From Lepidodermella squamata (taxonomy: Eukaryota > Gastrotricha): 64,000 bases of DNA. Shown here piece after piece: positions 9,901 to 20,415 of the stretch. A program made the position numbers and the translations under genes. The notes under the pieces were generated by a model, which was given only the letters and a program-made list of their open reading frames with translations, was not told the DNA's origin and did not search any database. Every line of letters starts with the position of its first letter. Within the stretch, counting starts at the first letter, position 1. The stretch spans positions 1 to 64,000 of the forward strand of contig JBLDXI010000018.1 of the NCBI GenBank assembly GCA_047495785.1, read 5' to 3'.

Positions 9901-11808
9901 TTTCAGTAATAATAAGGAATCGAAATTGGCTGAGTTGTGAGCCAAATAAATCGACTGGTAATTCATAGGTAGAAGCACCCAGTTTACGAAATCCTCCAGA
10001 GGACGACTTCCATAAAAAATATGAAGTCCACAACTAGAATGGCATCGCTGAATCCTCGCTTCGATGCAGTGAGGTATGCATACGACCTTTGCAACGATAA
10101 GGCATACTTGGAACTCATTGTTGTTATCAGCAAGTGATGGCGAAAATGTCTCAGTGTCCCAAAAAACTAGGTTACGATAACGTTCCAGTTTATTCGCCGG
10201 TTTCAAGGGCTAAAAATACACCAACCACAGTATTTTGAAAAAAGCTGGACTGAAAAAAATGAGTATACCAAGGGAGTCATGAAGCAGAAGTGTGTGCCAT
10301 TTTCTTCGTCGCTGGCTTTCAAAGGCTCCTGACAAATGTGACAGCGCCGCCCGGGACACATAGCCTCATGCTTGAGAAAATGTACAAATTTCCTCCCGCA
10401 TTTAAAGCATGGATTCTTTTTAGCACATTTGTGGTTTTGCTTACAACGTTCGCTATACAAAACTAAAAACATAAAAAGAGCTGAATAATAATGAAAAGGT
10501 TAAAAACATCAGACCTGCACGACATTGCGGACACCGCGTGTAGTTTTGTTGGTCTGTGTTGGAAATCACACGGCAAATGCTCCCTGATACACCTAAAATA
10601 ATATTAATGATAAAAGAAGTGAAATTCAGGTTTTTCATGTAAAAATTACGGCAGGAAGAGCATGCCAACTTGCATCTGTGCACAGCCGTACTCGTTTTCG
10701 TCTGAAAGCAAGTGGGGCATATTCGTTGTGCATTGCTAAGAGTGGCCTTCATAAAGTTGAGATTCGCAATGACATGAAAATGATGACTGTTGGGCTGAGA
10801 GACGTCGTTGCGATAAACCAGTAGAACAACAGGAAGCAACCCAAGGCTTACGCGATGATCAAATTCTGGGATTTCCCTAATAACATCCTGTGATTCGTAC
10901 GAGTATACTACGAATCTGTAAGTATTATGTTCAGGATCGATAGCCGAACACAGGGCTGAGTAATGATCATCTAGATTGTAGGCTGGAAGGTTGAGAGGTA
11001 AGCCCGCTTTCTGATATAGCGCCGTGGCTTCGCGAAATTGACGATTGGTTCGCGTACTACGTATCGATTTGAAGGTTGCTTGAAGAGATGGATCCGTAGG
11101 ATTCGCCTTCATGTGAGCCAAAGCCACTCCAGTGATGAGAGCTCTGCCCATGCAAAGATTGTTCGTTTCATTCTTGCGCGCTCCGATTCTAACGATCGAT
11201 TTGGAGCGAAGAAAAAATTTGTCCAAAGTTTCGTTTATAGCCCGCTCTGCCCGAGAACCACCAACAATTTGACCTAGATCTGCATTGGGGTTATCAATGA
11301 CACAGAGACGAATTGTCCACCGACCAGCAAATGAGAGTTCTTCATTACTCTGTAATATTTTTCTCAGTTGATCAAAAATTGAAATTTCCAGCAACCGATC
11401 GCGTTTCATGAAGGGTAGGCTAAGAGGCATCTTCAAGTCGGGGTGGTACAGTGTTAGCCGGCAGAAGGAATTCACAGGTAAATCACGATGGATATTTACA
11501 ACAATATCGAACAGGAAGTTGGCCAGAATATTGAAGCGGGTCTCCAAATCAATATTAGCCACCTGGTCGGCTGGTACGTTCTGCACAAATGATCGAATAT
11601 TATCCAGTCGAGGTTCATCAGCGCCACCAGACAATTGAATCATCGGCCCAAGCGAACTAGAAGATTGGCCATATCTGTTGATGTAGGTTGAGGCAAAGTC
11701 GGATGTTACGGGCTGAATGAAGTACTCCACAGAAAACATTTTGAATTTTGTAGAATGAATCAGGCGATTACTTCGAATAAATGAGTATTGTAAACTATAG
11801 TTATCCAT
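6953..11808 (-). CDS. polB: Protein-primed family B DNA polymerase of the Polinton, 10 introns, intact frame
   Basis: Eleven exons are read on the minus strand (high to low): 11808-10650, 10592-10515, 10462-10269, 10209-9776, 9733-9644, 9585-8792, 8730-8423, 8360-8127, 8069-7547, 7486-7308 and 7252-6953. Lengths sum to 4293 nt, an unbroken 1430-aa frame. The N-terminal domain carries CxxC/H zinc-binding pairs. Exonuclease motifs are FWDTET (Exo I) and HNSANFDS (Exo II). Polymerase motifs are DFNSLYP (A), KLVLNSFFGRFA (B) and YSDTDS (C, formed across a splice junction), with a C-terminal YDKRW...YPHGY typical of Polinton enzymes. It would replicate the element from a protein primer. Introns are 42-62 nt with GT/AG ends. 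The start could also be a later ATG (KMFSVEYF, about 20 residues in). It is the longest and best preserved gene of the element. Confidence 0.93.
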
Positions 11809-11925
11809 AACAATCTAAGATTAAAAATTTAAAATTGATCGAATTTGGGAAGAGGTAAAACTTTATTACAAGGATAGATTGAAATAAATATTCAGTAAGT
11901 CATTTTAGTCAAGTTTTGTGTTAGC

Positions 11926-12447
11926 TTATTCATTGGCTGTTTCAATCATCGCTGCAACAGTTAACACCCCAGTTGCAAGGTCTTGAAACTGAGCTGCATC
12001 AAGAGAGACTCCTTGTCTTGAGGGTTGTTTATTTCCTAAAAAGTTAAATCATAAAAAGATTGCTATTACTGTAAATTTGAAGTAAATACCTTTAGCATCC
12101 AGATAAAACCTGCGTATATCTATAAGAATCGGTGAAAATGATGGCACAAAGACACAGACTTCAATTTTGCATTCATGCATCGAAAATTTAAAGCCTGTGT
12201 TGTGAGATAGCAGGGCAAGTTGAGCCTGAGCAACCCAAGCATCATTCGGCGGTCGAAAATAAGGAACGAACTGGCTAAGAAATTCGTCTTGTCTAAAGGC
12301 GAGTTTTTTAGGCTTATCGTTCTTATCTTTGCGATCAGTCATTATGTAGATGAGATTAGAATCCTGAGGATGCTGTTGAATGACCAAGTTACTAGACATG
12401 TGATGATTGACTGTCTGGTTAGCAGATTCTACTATCGCCTCAGCCAT
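11926..12447 (-). CDS. PC4-like single-stranded DNA-binding protein, one intron
   Basis: Exons 12447-12090 and 12035-11926 join across a 54-nt intron to give 155 aa. The C-terminal half carries the PC4/Sub1 pattern: an IDIRRFYLD strand, a short turn, then PSRQGVSLDAAQFQDL, matching the family's vdIRxyy...PtkKGIsLtxeqwxxL. PC4 family proteins bind ssDNA and act in transcription or replication. The gene lies upstream of the polymerase on the same strand, so a replication or late-transcription role is plausible. The assignment is from motif shape; the N-terminal 60 residues are not recognised. Confidence 0.6.
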
Positions 12448-12489
12448 GATTATTGAAAATTAAATCTAATGAAATAAGAATGTAAAACT

Positions 12490-12855
12490 TTAAGGGATGG
12501 GTTCTTTATATTGGCATAACTTTTCATGCCCAAAAATGAGGTCATAAGTTAGAGTAATGGGACAGCCTTTATCAGAATATTGGCATTTGTAAATCAAATT
12601 CGAGATAATGTTCGATAAAATTACAGGGGGTTTAACGAAATCTTTCCCTGTTAATGATTCGCGGCAAAGTGGACAGCAACATACTGTTCGAGCTGAATTT
12701 TGAAAAATAGCGAGAACACATTTAGTACAAAATAAATGGCCACAGGGGCGCGTTTGAATAGGATTAAGTAGGATAGATAAACAAATTGGACATTGCAAAG
12801 ATTCAGCGTCTAAAATCTGGCTGTTCGAGAGCACAAGTCTTGTTGGATCCATCAA
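12490..12855 (-). CDS. RING finger protein with TRAF-type zinc-finger segment
   Basis: The 121-aa product has a C3HC4 RING: CPIC, then PCGHLFCTKC, then CPLC. It is followed by a second cysteine/histidine cluster (KCQYSDKGC, then GHEKLCQY) like the first TRAF-type finger that follows RING in host E3 ligases. The likely role is as a ubiquitin ligase acting on host or element proteins. The start codon lies 7 bp downstream of the kinase stop in the same direction. The short length and TRAF-like finger suggest capture of a host gene. Confidence 0.8.
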   Translation of the reverse strand: MMDPTRLVLSNSQILDAESLQCPICLSILLNPIQTRPCGHLFCTKCVLAIFQNSARTVCCCPLCRESLTGKDFVKPPVILSNIISNLIYKCQYSDKGCPITLTYDLIFGHEKLCQYKEPIP

Positions 12856-12862
12856 TGAGGAT

Positions 12863-13627
12863 TCAAGTCTGAGAGATTACAGGCGTGATAAGAGAGGCAA
12901 CATACTGAGAAGCTTGCTTTAGAACCTCAGAGGCATTCAAATTATCAGTGTCGATAACAAGCACGGGACATGGTAGGGATTTGTTTGTAGTCTCAACAGT
13001 ACACATTTTTTCATGAAACTCATGTACGAGGCGTAAATAATCCAGTGATAATAGCATTTCAGAACCCCGAGCTCTAGCTACGGCTCTTTGACAAGCTATT
13101 TGGGGAGAGGAGCGCAAGTAAATAATAGCTTCAGTTTTTACAAAATTCGGCTCGAAATTATCATACAAATTCATGAGAGCGTGATATTCGATAGAATTTA
13201 TGCGCTTGGATGCATACGCACATGGGATAAAGACGTTTTTAGAACAGAAGGGCGTTCGATCATGCAGAACGATAGTATGCGCCCCGTAGATTTCAGGTTT
13301 GTGGTTAGGGGCTGAATAAAGGCCGCACATATCACTCGTGGCTACAATTTGAAAGTTGAACGCATTTTTCATCTGATAGTAATCTTTCAAAATGTTAGTT
13401 TTATCGTCATCAGTAAAGGACTCCCAACGATGAACAGGCTCGCAAATTGGCCACGCGGTATATCCCTGAAGTTTACGGTTGAGTGAAGGTAGATTAGTGA
13501 GACCCTCGATTAAGGTTGATTTCCCGCTAAAACAAGAGACTTTAAATAGAATTCTATTCGGTGGAGTATATGAGACTTACGCCCCAATGTTGCCGACTAT
13601 GCCGAAATGGTAGACTTTAGGATGCAT
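12863..13627 (-). CDS. Deoxynucleoside kinase (dNK/TK2-like), one intron
   Basis: Exons 13627-13581 and 13526-12863 join across a 54-nt intron that cuts the P-loop, read as GNIGAGKST after splicing. The product is 236 aa. Other family features are EPVHRW (substrate site), the DRTPFCSK stretch (in place of ERS), IYLRSSP, the arginine lid RARGSE followed by YL, and a C-terminal VLVID. It phosphorylates deoxynucleosides for DNA synthesis. With the dUTPase on the opposite side of a shared intergenic region, it forms a nucleotide-supply pair for the polymerase. The frame is intact. Confidence 0.88.
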
Positions 13628-14061
13628 CCAGCTTGCTTCAAGAAATATGCTAAGTGTATTCTTGAAGCATCTCTCTTAAATAGTCTGAGTGATATTTCCA
13701 TAAAAGGAAAAAACAGGGAGATGTTTTGTTTGAATTGTTTAAGGTAATTACACCGTAAAGGGTAAAAAATCCTAATTGCTTTTTATTTTGATAAGTAAAA
13801 AATCGCATTGTTTAATTAGGGAGGATGTATAAGATTTATTGACATGATGTTTTCTTATTGAATTACCGACAGCAATTAAGGAGGATGTATACAATACCAA
13901 GAATCTTTGATGAAAAGCATTAAAGCCAGCACTGAGGGGTCAACAGAGCTAAAGGCCCTAATGCATTTTTAAGGAAGATTGAATTACAAAAACAATATGC
14001 CTGAAAGGAGGTAGCCGCTCACATAAAAATCGAACCTCAGTAACAATATAAATTATAAAAT
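13628..14061. promoter_or_regulatory. Divergent promoter region between dNK and dUTPase, with a repeated motif
   Basis: No coding frame is seen here. The region separates two divergent genes and is AT-rich. A motif close to AATTAGGGAGGATGTATA occurs at 13814-13831 and, as AATTAAGGAGGATGTATA, at 13874-13891, 60 bp apart. The repeat suggests a protein-binding site or a past duplication. That the region acts as a bidirectional promoter is inferred from gene layout. Confidence 0.4.
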
Positions 14062-14565
14062 ATGAAGCTGAAGGTAGAGCTAACAAGTAACAAAGCTAAA
14101 GAACCGACAAAGCATACTAAAGGCTCTGTGGGTTGGGACATCTATTCAGCAGAAGAGACGACACTGCAACCTGGAACCAGGGGACTGATTCAAACTGATA
14201 TTAAAATCTGTTTACCACGAGGATATTATGGACAACTATTCAGTCGATCAGGAATGAGCATCAACCATGGAATCGATACGGTCGCTGGAGTAATAGGTAA
14301 GAAGCAAATAATAATGAAAATTACTAATGAATATCTGTATTTTTCATGAATTAAAGACGCCGACTACACCGGAAAAATCGTAGTCTGCCTTGCAAACAAC
14401 AGCAAAACACCTTACAAGATTAAAATAGGCGACCGTATTACCCAGTTGGTGTGTTTAAAATATGGTCGCTTAGAATCTGCAGTAACGGTAACGGGGCCAT
14501 TGAAAAACGCTCTAGCAGCAAATTCGACCCGTGGCGATAACGGATTCGGTTCATCTGGACGTTAA
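14062..14565 (+). CDS. dut: dUTP pyrophosphatase (trimeric dUTPase), one intron
   Basis: Exons 14062-14296 and 14357-14565 join across a 60-nt intron to give 147 aa, the normal trimeric dUTPase length. Family motifs are in order: GSVGWDIYSA (motif 1), QTDIKI (2), SRSGMS (3), DTVAGVIDADYTG spanning the splice junction with the catalytic Asp (4), and RGDNGFGSSG (5). It hydrolyses dUTP to dUMP and keeps uracil out of DNA. It is the only replication-class gene on the + strand. The region after it to 14831 holds no gene I can support. Confidence 0.93.
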
Positions 14566-14831
14566 CCCCTCCAATCAAGCCGCTACAAATCTCTGAACAA
14601 ATGAATAGAAAAACTGATAAGACTTATCCCAGCTATAAATTCATTGCTTGAAACGTTAAGACTAATAAAAAGTGTTTGTGTGAATGAAAAAGGGCTCTAT
14701 TGCAGCTGCACTAAAGAAGCAGTGTAAAAATGATTAGTTTAGCTCATAACAGGTGAAAAAACGAAGATTTGTTTATTTTAGTTAGGTGAAATCATAGCAG
14801 TGGGTTAAAACGAAGGTATATTGACAAGAAG

Positions 14832-15001
14832 CGGCTATAGTACAAATCGCCGTACTGCTATTACTCATCCCCAAATTGCGTATATTTATACCAAACGGGT
14901 ATAGTAAAAATCGCCGTACTGCCATTACTGATCGCAAATTGCGTATATTTATACCAAACGGCTATAGTAAAAATCGCCGTACTGCTATTACTGATCCAAA
15001 G
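14832..15001 (+). repeat. Tandem repeat, about 64-bp unit, 2.7 copies
   Basis: Copies run 14832-14895, 14896-14958 and 14959-15001 (partial). Each begins CGGCTATAGTA or CGGGTATAGTA and includes AATCGCCGTACTG and, in full copies, AAATTGCGTATATTTATACC. Unit length is 63-64 bp with a few substitutions. The array lies exactly where the Polinton gene block ends and the signal peptide of the following pseudogene begins without its start codon. It may belong to the element's end or mark the junction. Confidence 0.9.
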
Positions 15002-18000
15002 TTCCCATCCTTACTACTTTCGTATTTATTCTTTTGCTCAGAGAGGAGGCTGTGGGTCAGGCTCTAAACTGCCCCGCAGCGGTAGCTCAGCCTCAATATA
15101 CACTTATCGATGAGGCTTCTCGCGACACTAATTTCAACTTTTATCGCTCGGAAACGGTTGCAACAAATAGTAGCCTCACTCGACTTGCTTCTGATATTGC
15201 TGGAAATGCGATTTGGGCCAAAGCGGTTCGTTCATCAAATAATGAGATTCAAAGTTCGAAAATGACTTTTTCCTATTCAGCCTTTCTCATTAGATGATTT
15301 CTACGTCGAGGCTTCGGTCAAAGTGCAACCATCAAAAGAAAACATGACTTCCATCAGGGGTTTCACTTTAGCTCTGGCGAATGAGGCAGCAATAAAACGC
15401 AAGGCACCATATTATAGCATGTTCCCATCGATAATCACAATGCAGCATGTCGGTAAATTTAGCAAAAATACCAATACTTTGTTTGTTTCTTGAAGTTTGA
15501 AATATATGTTAAGGACTTGCAATTGTAATGTCTCCAATGGGCAATGGCGTAGGTGGCAGCTGGTTCCCGTCTGAAGCATACAGTAGCAAGTGGACATACT
15601 ACTGCCCATCGCACGATTCGTACTTTGGAAACCAAACATCGATATGGAAATTTAGACTTCAGACCAAAGCGCTAACTGTGGAGGTGTGTTCTAGCATCAA
15701 CTGCACGCGACTTTTCAATAACGTCAGCATACCCAAGTCCTTTCAATCAACATTCGGAAGCCTGCGATCCTACATTGGCATGTCAGGGAGTGCTTTAATT
15801 TCAGACGCTTTGATCGAGTTGGCATCATTCAAAGTCTGGGATTGTGCAATCTCGCCCCCGACCCTGGCACCAAATGTAGGTTTCCAGTTAATAAAGCTGT
15901 AGATACCTCATGTTTTCGTTCGCAGCTCATTTCTCGAAATCTGATGTGCCCGGGAGGAGCGTTTCAACCCCAGCTATCCTATCGATGTCAGATTTTAGCA
16001 GCAATTGGAATCTCTATCACTTATTACCATCGAGTGGGAGTGCCCCGCAGCAACAGCCAAACGCTGTGAAACTTCACTCAGTCGGGGTGTTATCTGGGTC
16101 TATGTGGAGCAAAAATGTAAGTAGGTGATTATTTTGAAAAGTCTTAGCCCACTTCGAACCCTATTTTAGCGCATCACGTCAAATGATTTCTACATTGAAT
16201 ACGTTGTTGACATTAGCAACGCAGAGTATTATCATGGCTTGCTCTTCTTAATAACTAATAACGCTTCTATCACTCGCGAAAATGGTTCGGTCAACTCAGC
16301 TTTTACTTACGGCGTCAAAGAATCGCTCCATACGGGTAAGTTATTCCAGAAACGAATTCGAGGAATTTTCATTGTTTAATTTCTCGAATAGGCCTATCGT
16401 TCTTACTACCGTCAACGCCATATATATTCTACCAGCTGAATTTAAACCTGTTGAGGAATGCCGGATCCCCTAAGTGGTGGGATTACTCTGTCTCGGATTT
16501 CACCAAAGCCTGCACGATAGTGTTCAGTGATTCCTACATCAACACGCGTTCATTGTGGCAAATTCGCTACCAAAACCGAATGATAACCATCGACGTTTGC
16601 CGATTGTGCTCGAGCTACTGCACCCGTGTTTTCAACACGTCGACTTTCGCTTCGTCCTTCAATTTCAGCAGTGGGGACATGCGGATCGGGATAGCTTCGA
16701 ATACTGACGATGATACATTTTCGCCTGGTATATCACAGTTTCATCCATAGCAGTTTGGGATTGCTCTGTTTCGAACTCAACAGTAGCTGAGTACTATTAT
16801 GAGCCAACGTGTTTGAACGATCCAACGACAACAACAACAACAACTACTACTACTACTACACCTACTACTACAACGACTAGAACAACAACGACAACTATTG
16901 TGCCCTCAATTGCAAGCTCAATTCAGACAGCCCTAACCCTAACTACAACCAGCCGAGCGACTACAAATCTAACATCAAGCAATGGCGTGACATCATTAAC
17001 AACCCAAAGCATTGTAACTAGCTCTCAAAGCCCATCTTCAAGCTACGAGACCACTCAAGCTTCGAGGTCCGAAAGTACTGCAACAAGCCCTAACGCCCAA
17101 ATATCAACCACTGGGATGGTTCAAAGCACGTCGACAACATCTCAAATTCAAGATTCCACTTTAACTTCATCTACAGCGGCGAAGACAACAAAAACGATAG
17201 ATGCTACCACTTTCAAGGGCACGAATGCTATTATCAGCCTGGCTTCGGCAAAGGCCGCAGATTTAACGGAGGGCGATGGATATCTCGCCAAATGGCTACC
17301 ACCAACATCAGGCTTATCCGCCAATATATGGTCAGCCTGCTCTACAAATTGCAGCATCGGAGTCCAATGGCGACTTACTTCGAATGGCTCGAAAGAATAT
17401 CAACAATGCAGTTCAACCACTCGGTGCGCAACTACGGCAGATGAAGCAACTCGGGGCGTCGATCTGCTTTACAAGCCTATGCCAACAGAGGCTACTTCAA
17501 AATCAGAGGCTCAATCAAAACCAAAGTTGCGACAAAACTGAACCCATTCTGCAGATCAAACTATGCGAAATGCTGCCCTGGTTATACGAACAACAAAACC
17601 CCGACTTCGAACTACGTCGAGGCTGATGAGCTGATCGATTCAAACTATGCGAACACGTCGAAGAAAGCAGATGGTTGTTGCTTCAGAATCACTTATGTCC
17701 TCAGCAAGACTTCGACTACCAAATTTTGCGAATCCTTTGGAGTGCTGAAGATTGCTGGCAATCCGGCTACAATTAGCCAGGCAGATTTCACAAAAGTGCT
17801 GGAAGAAAGCGAGCTGGATTTGAAGAGACTCATGTTGGCTGAGTTCGGCTTTACCGGAGTTTTCGACACCTGCCTGCCCACTGACAATCCATGTGTTAAC
17901 GAAGATGCCATAGCTGTTGGCGGAACGACTCTCAAGTCGAATTCTACCAGCACAGCAGCAACACCGGGTGGAAGCACTGGGATCATTGTTGGTTCAGTCA

Positions 18001-18110
18001 TCGCTGTAGTAGTTAGCCTCCTTTTAATCGGAATAATTGTCTATTGCTATTGCTGGGATTCAAAGCGCAATCGAAGAACCAGAATCGTTAAGTATAGCAT
18101 AGCAGTATAA
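15002..18110 (+). pseudogene. Decayed paralogue of the two-module type I membrane protein at 26.6-30.3 kb
   Basis: Exon-by-exon similarity to the intact minus-strand gene (26644-30307) is clear: a signal-peptide-like start (TTFVFILLL), PFSLDDFYVE, LWQIR...IDVCR, a YQQC region, KCCPGYT, DELIDSNYANTSKKADGCCF and a transmembrane helix near 17980-18050. No ATG precedes the signal peptide; the frame runs into the 64-bp repeat array. Single-base frame changes fall near 15985, 16725 and 17490. A Thr/Ser-rich mucin-like stretch (16820-17200, from ACA/ACT repeats) is absent from the intact paralogue. Introns remain recognisable, for example 15226-15280. The breaks could be assembly errors, but three breaks plus the missing start favour decay. 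Confidence 0.75.
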
Positions 18111-18182
18111 ACTGTAATCATAAAAATAAAATCACAAATTTAATGATATTTCATCTCAAGCATAACCAAAACAAGGCCTCCG

Positions 18183-19037
18183 CTAATTTTTATTTAACTT
18201 TAATTTCCCAGCATTGGTAGAGTAACAATGATTGTACACAGCTTCGCGGCATTCCTTGGCCGATGCTGCTTGATGAGCTTCGGTCGGCAGTACGTTCCAC
18301 CAGTCCGGCCCGCGATAGCTCAAGCTTAGCGTACCGCGTTCCTTTTTGAAAGTTGGTTTGAACATTGGTTCAGAGCGGCGAACATCGTAGGTACTGATTT
18401 CGTTTAGCCGGAACAATGTTTGCATCGCTACTGGTGCTTGATGGTGTAAGCAGCTCCAAATCAAAGTTGCAAGGTGAATAGCGTGTTTTTGATTGACGTC
18501 GACCCAACCAAGACGGCGTCTCAACGGTTCAGGGTCGGCCAAGGGATGTGCCCCGCAAATGGCACGCACGGCTCGGTCTTGTGTTGACTGACGTTTAGCT
18601 AGATTTGTCGGTGCTGCTTGGCCTAATGTGATGTCGCCGTAGTTCAAATGGCTGAATACCAATCCATTCGCCATCATTATTGCCGTTCTGCGATCCACAA
18701 ACTTCGTGGCTAATTTCAAAGCCTAGAGACCCCTCCTCGCCTTGCTTTTGATGTTTTTTATTTGCTTTTTGAATGTCAGTTTGTCATCGATTATAAATCC
18801 AAGGGTGACCATTTCACTTGAAGCTTTCACAACAGTATCTCCGATAGCGATAGCAAAGTTTGGTGTTGAAGGAATCGCGCATTTCATTATCAAAAACTGA
18901 GATTTCTTCCCGTTTACCATTAACGAGTTGTTTGCTAGCCAAGAACAGACACGATTCATTTCCTGTTGTAATACTGAGCGCAACTCATTGACGTTCTTGC
19001 TTGCAAAAAAGGTACTGAATGAAACGACTTGTGCCAT
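18183..19037 (-). mobile_element. 5'-truncated non-LTR retrotransposon (LINE), reverse-transcriptase C-terminus
   Basis: The minus strand encodes the thumb and C-terminal part of a LINE reverse transcriptase: NRVCSWLANNSLMVNGKKSQ, LGFIIDDKLTF, SHLNYGDITLG and QDRAVRAICG, ending in GPDWWNVLPTEA. The catalytic palm is missing, so the copy is 5'-truncated as usual for LINEs. One in-frame stop (18723-18725) interrupts it. The family resembles Jockey/CR1-like elements, without closer placement. Confidence 0.8.
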
Positions 19038-20415
19038 ACCTATTACTCACGAGAAATCATTGATGCTTTGTTGTTTTATGCCCTTTGTTTGAGAAATTTG
19101 TAATAAGTTACGTTCATATTATGGCCGAACCCTCGCCAATCACACGATCATCAACCGATTTACCGTTAGATTTATAAAATACCGCGTGCATAATATTCAG
19201 TCCGTCGTCCCCTGCTCGACCCCCATTTGTTGCATACAACATTGATCATGTGATCTGTAAAACTTTAATGGGTTTAGTTTAATGAAGTGTGTTCTCGTAG
19301 TGAAAAGATGGATATATGGATACATTCAACTGATCAATCAACCTGAAATCTCAAAATAGGTGTTTTCGTTGCGCAATACTATATGATGCAGGTTTCCCTC
19401 TACACCTTTGGGTGTAGTACATTGGGAGAAGTTCTGTTGAAAACATCGCCTTGAAAATATTATTGACAAATAAAGCGAAGTGCTGTAGGAAATCGTAGAG
19501 TACGAGTATTAAAATATGAGCAATGGAAGGGATGAAATGCGTGGCTCATTTCAGGTAGAAAAAGTAGGACTTGTCCGTGAACACTTGCCCGATTTATGAA
19601 GAAAAAAGCTGCTTTGAATTATTTTCCAATTGTTTGAAAGCAAGAAAAATCTGAGCAGTAGGTACTAATTGGCATAATTCAGATTTTGGCTTGAAAAATA
19701 TTGGTTGCGCGTCAGAAGTTCCAACGGTATCCAAATTGTTTGATTAAGTTATTCACTCACCTCTTCGCCAATTTGATGAATCCTTTATGGCGGCTACATC
19801 AGCGCCATCTTGAACATGAACATACTCAGATGAGAAAACAGATTTCGTGATTGCTGTTCTCCTTGTGTTCGTACGCTTGAGCCGAAGATCGACAGCAGTG
19901 TTTGATGAGTGTGATTGCAGGCTCGTAGCAACCTGGTCAATCAGAGCGCGGCTTGGAAAATTAAGTTTTAGGCTCTCGTCATCCAGGCTGCGATATTATA
20001 GCCTACTTCATTCGGTTTCAAAACTGGAGCAACATAGGCGAATCTGCCGCGAGCTTCTGCGCAATAGGCTTGTCGCGACTTGGCGACCTCATAATATGTA
20101 TACAGCTGGTAAACGTTTGCTATACAACTGATGAAATGCCAATCTTTCCGTAGATTCGTCAGAACTTTCGTTGATGATCATTTCAGCTGCTAATGCATCT
20201 GGCATTATCTGCAGCACACGCTGAATATCACTGTATATTCACCACTTATCAAATTATACAAAAATCTGAGAGCCTGAACTCAAACAAAAAATGATCAAAA
20301 CAGCAGCTGAATCGAAAACCGGTGCAAAATTCGACAACACAGAGGGAAGAAATGGCCCTCTTCTCAGGGGAACATCTACACCCCTCTCGCAATCCACTCT
20401 CACTATACCACATCA
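19038..20415. other. Intergenic, no gene recognised
   Basis: The stretch holds only short frames without motifs. A frame at 19847-20131 (94 codons) has no recognisable domain and looks like chance. Confidence 0.5.

Larger units (their letters stand above)
1..14831. mobile_element. Polinton/Maverick (adintovirus-like) element, left end outside the window
   Basis: The block carries the diagnostic Polinton gene set: chromodomain integrase, protein-primed PolB, FtsK/A32-type ATPase, adenain-type protease and jelly-roll capsid proteins, plus dNK, dUTPase, RING and PC4-like genes. Virion genes run rightwards from 579 to 6945 and replication genes run leftwards from 13627 to 6953, with only 7 bp between the two stop codons. 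Terminal inverted repeats could not be tested because the left end is missing. The right limit is a guess, placed at the tandem repeat array that starts at 14832, after which host-type genes begin. Fifteen introns of 42-62 nt fit canonical splice sites. Integrase, penton-type protein and ATPase have frame breaks, so the copy is probably immobile. Confidence 0.9.

Noticed and set aside
14832-15001. The 64-bp repeat as a CRISPR array
   Set aside because: Units are contiguous without spacers and no cas genes exist; the context is eukaryotic.
19847-20131. A 94-codon plus-strand frame as a gene
   Set aside because: No motif, no signal peptide, no splice context; likely chance.
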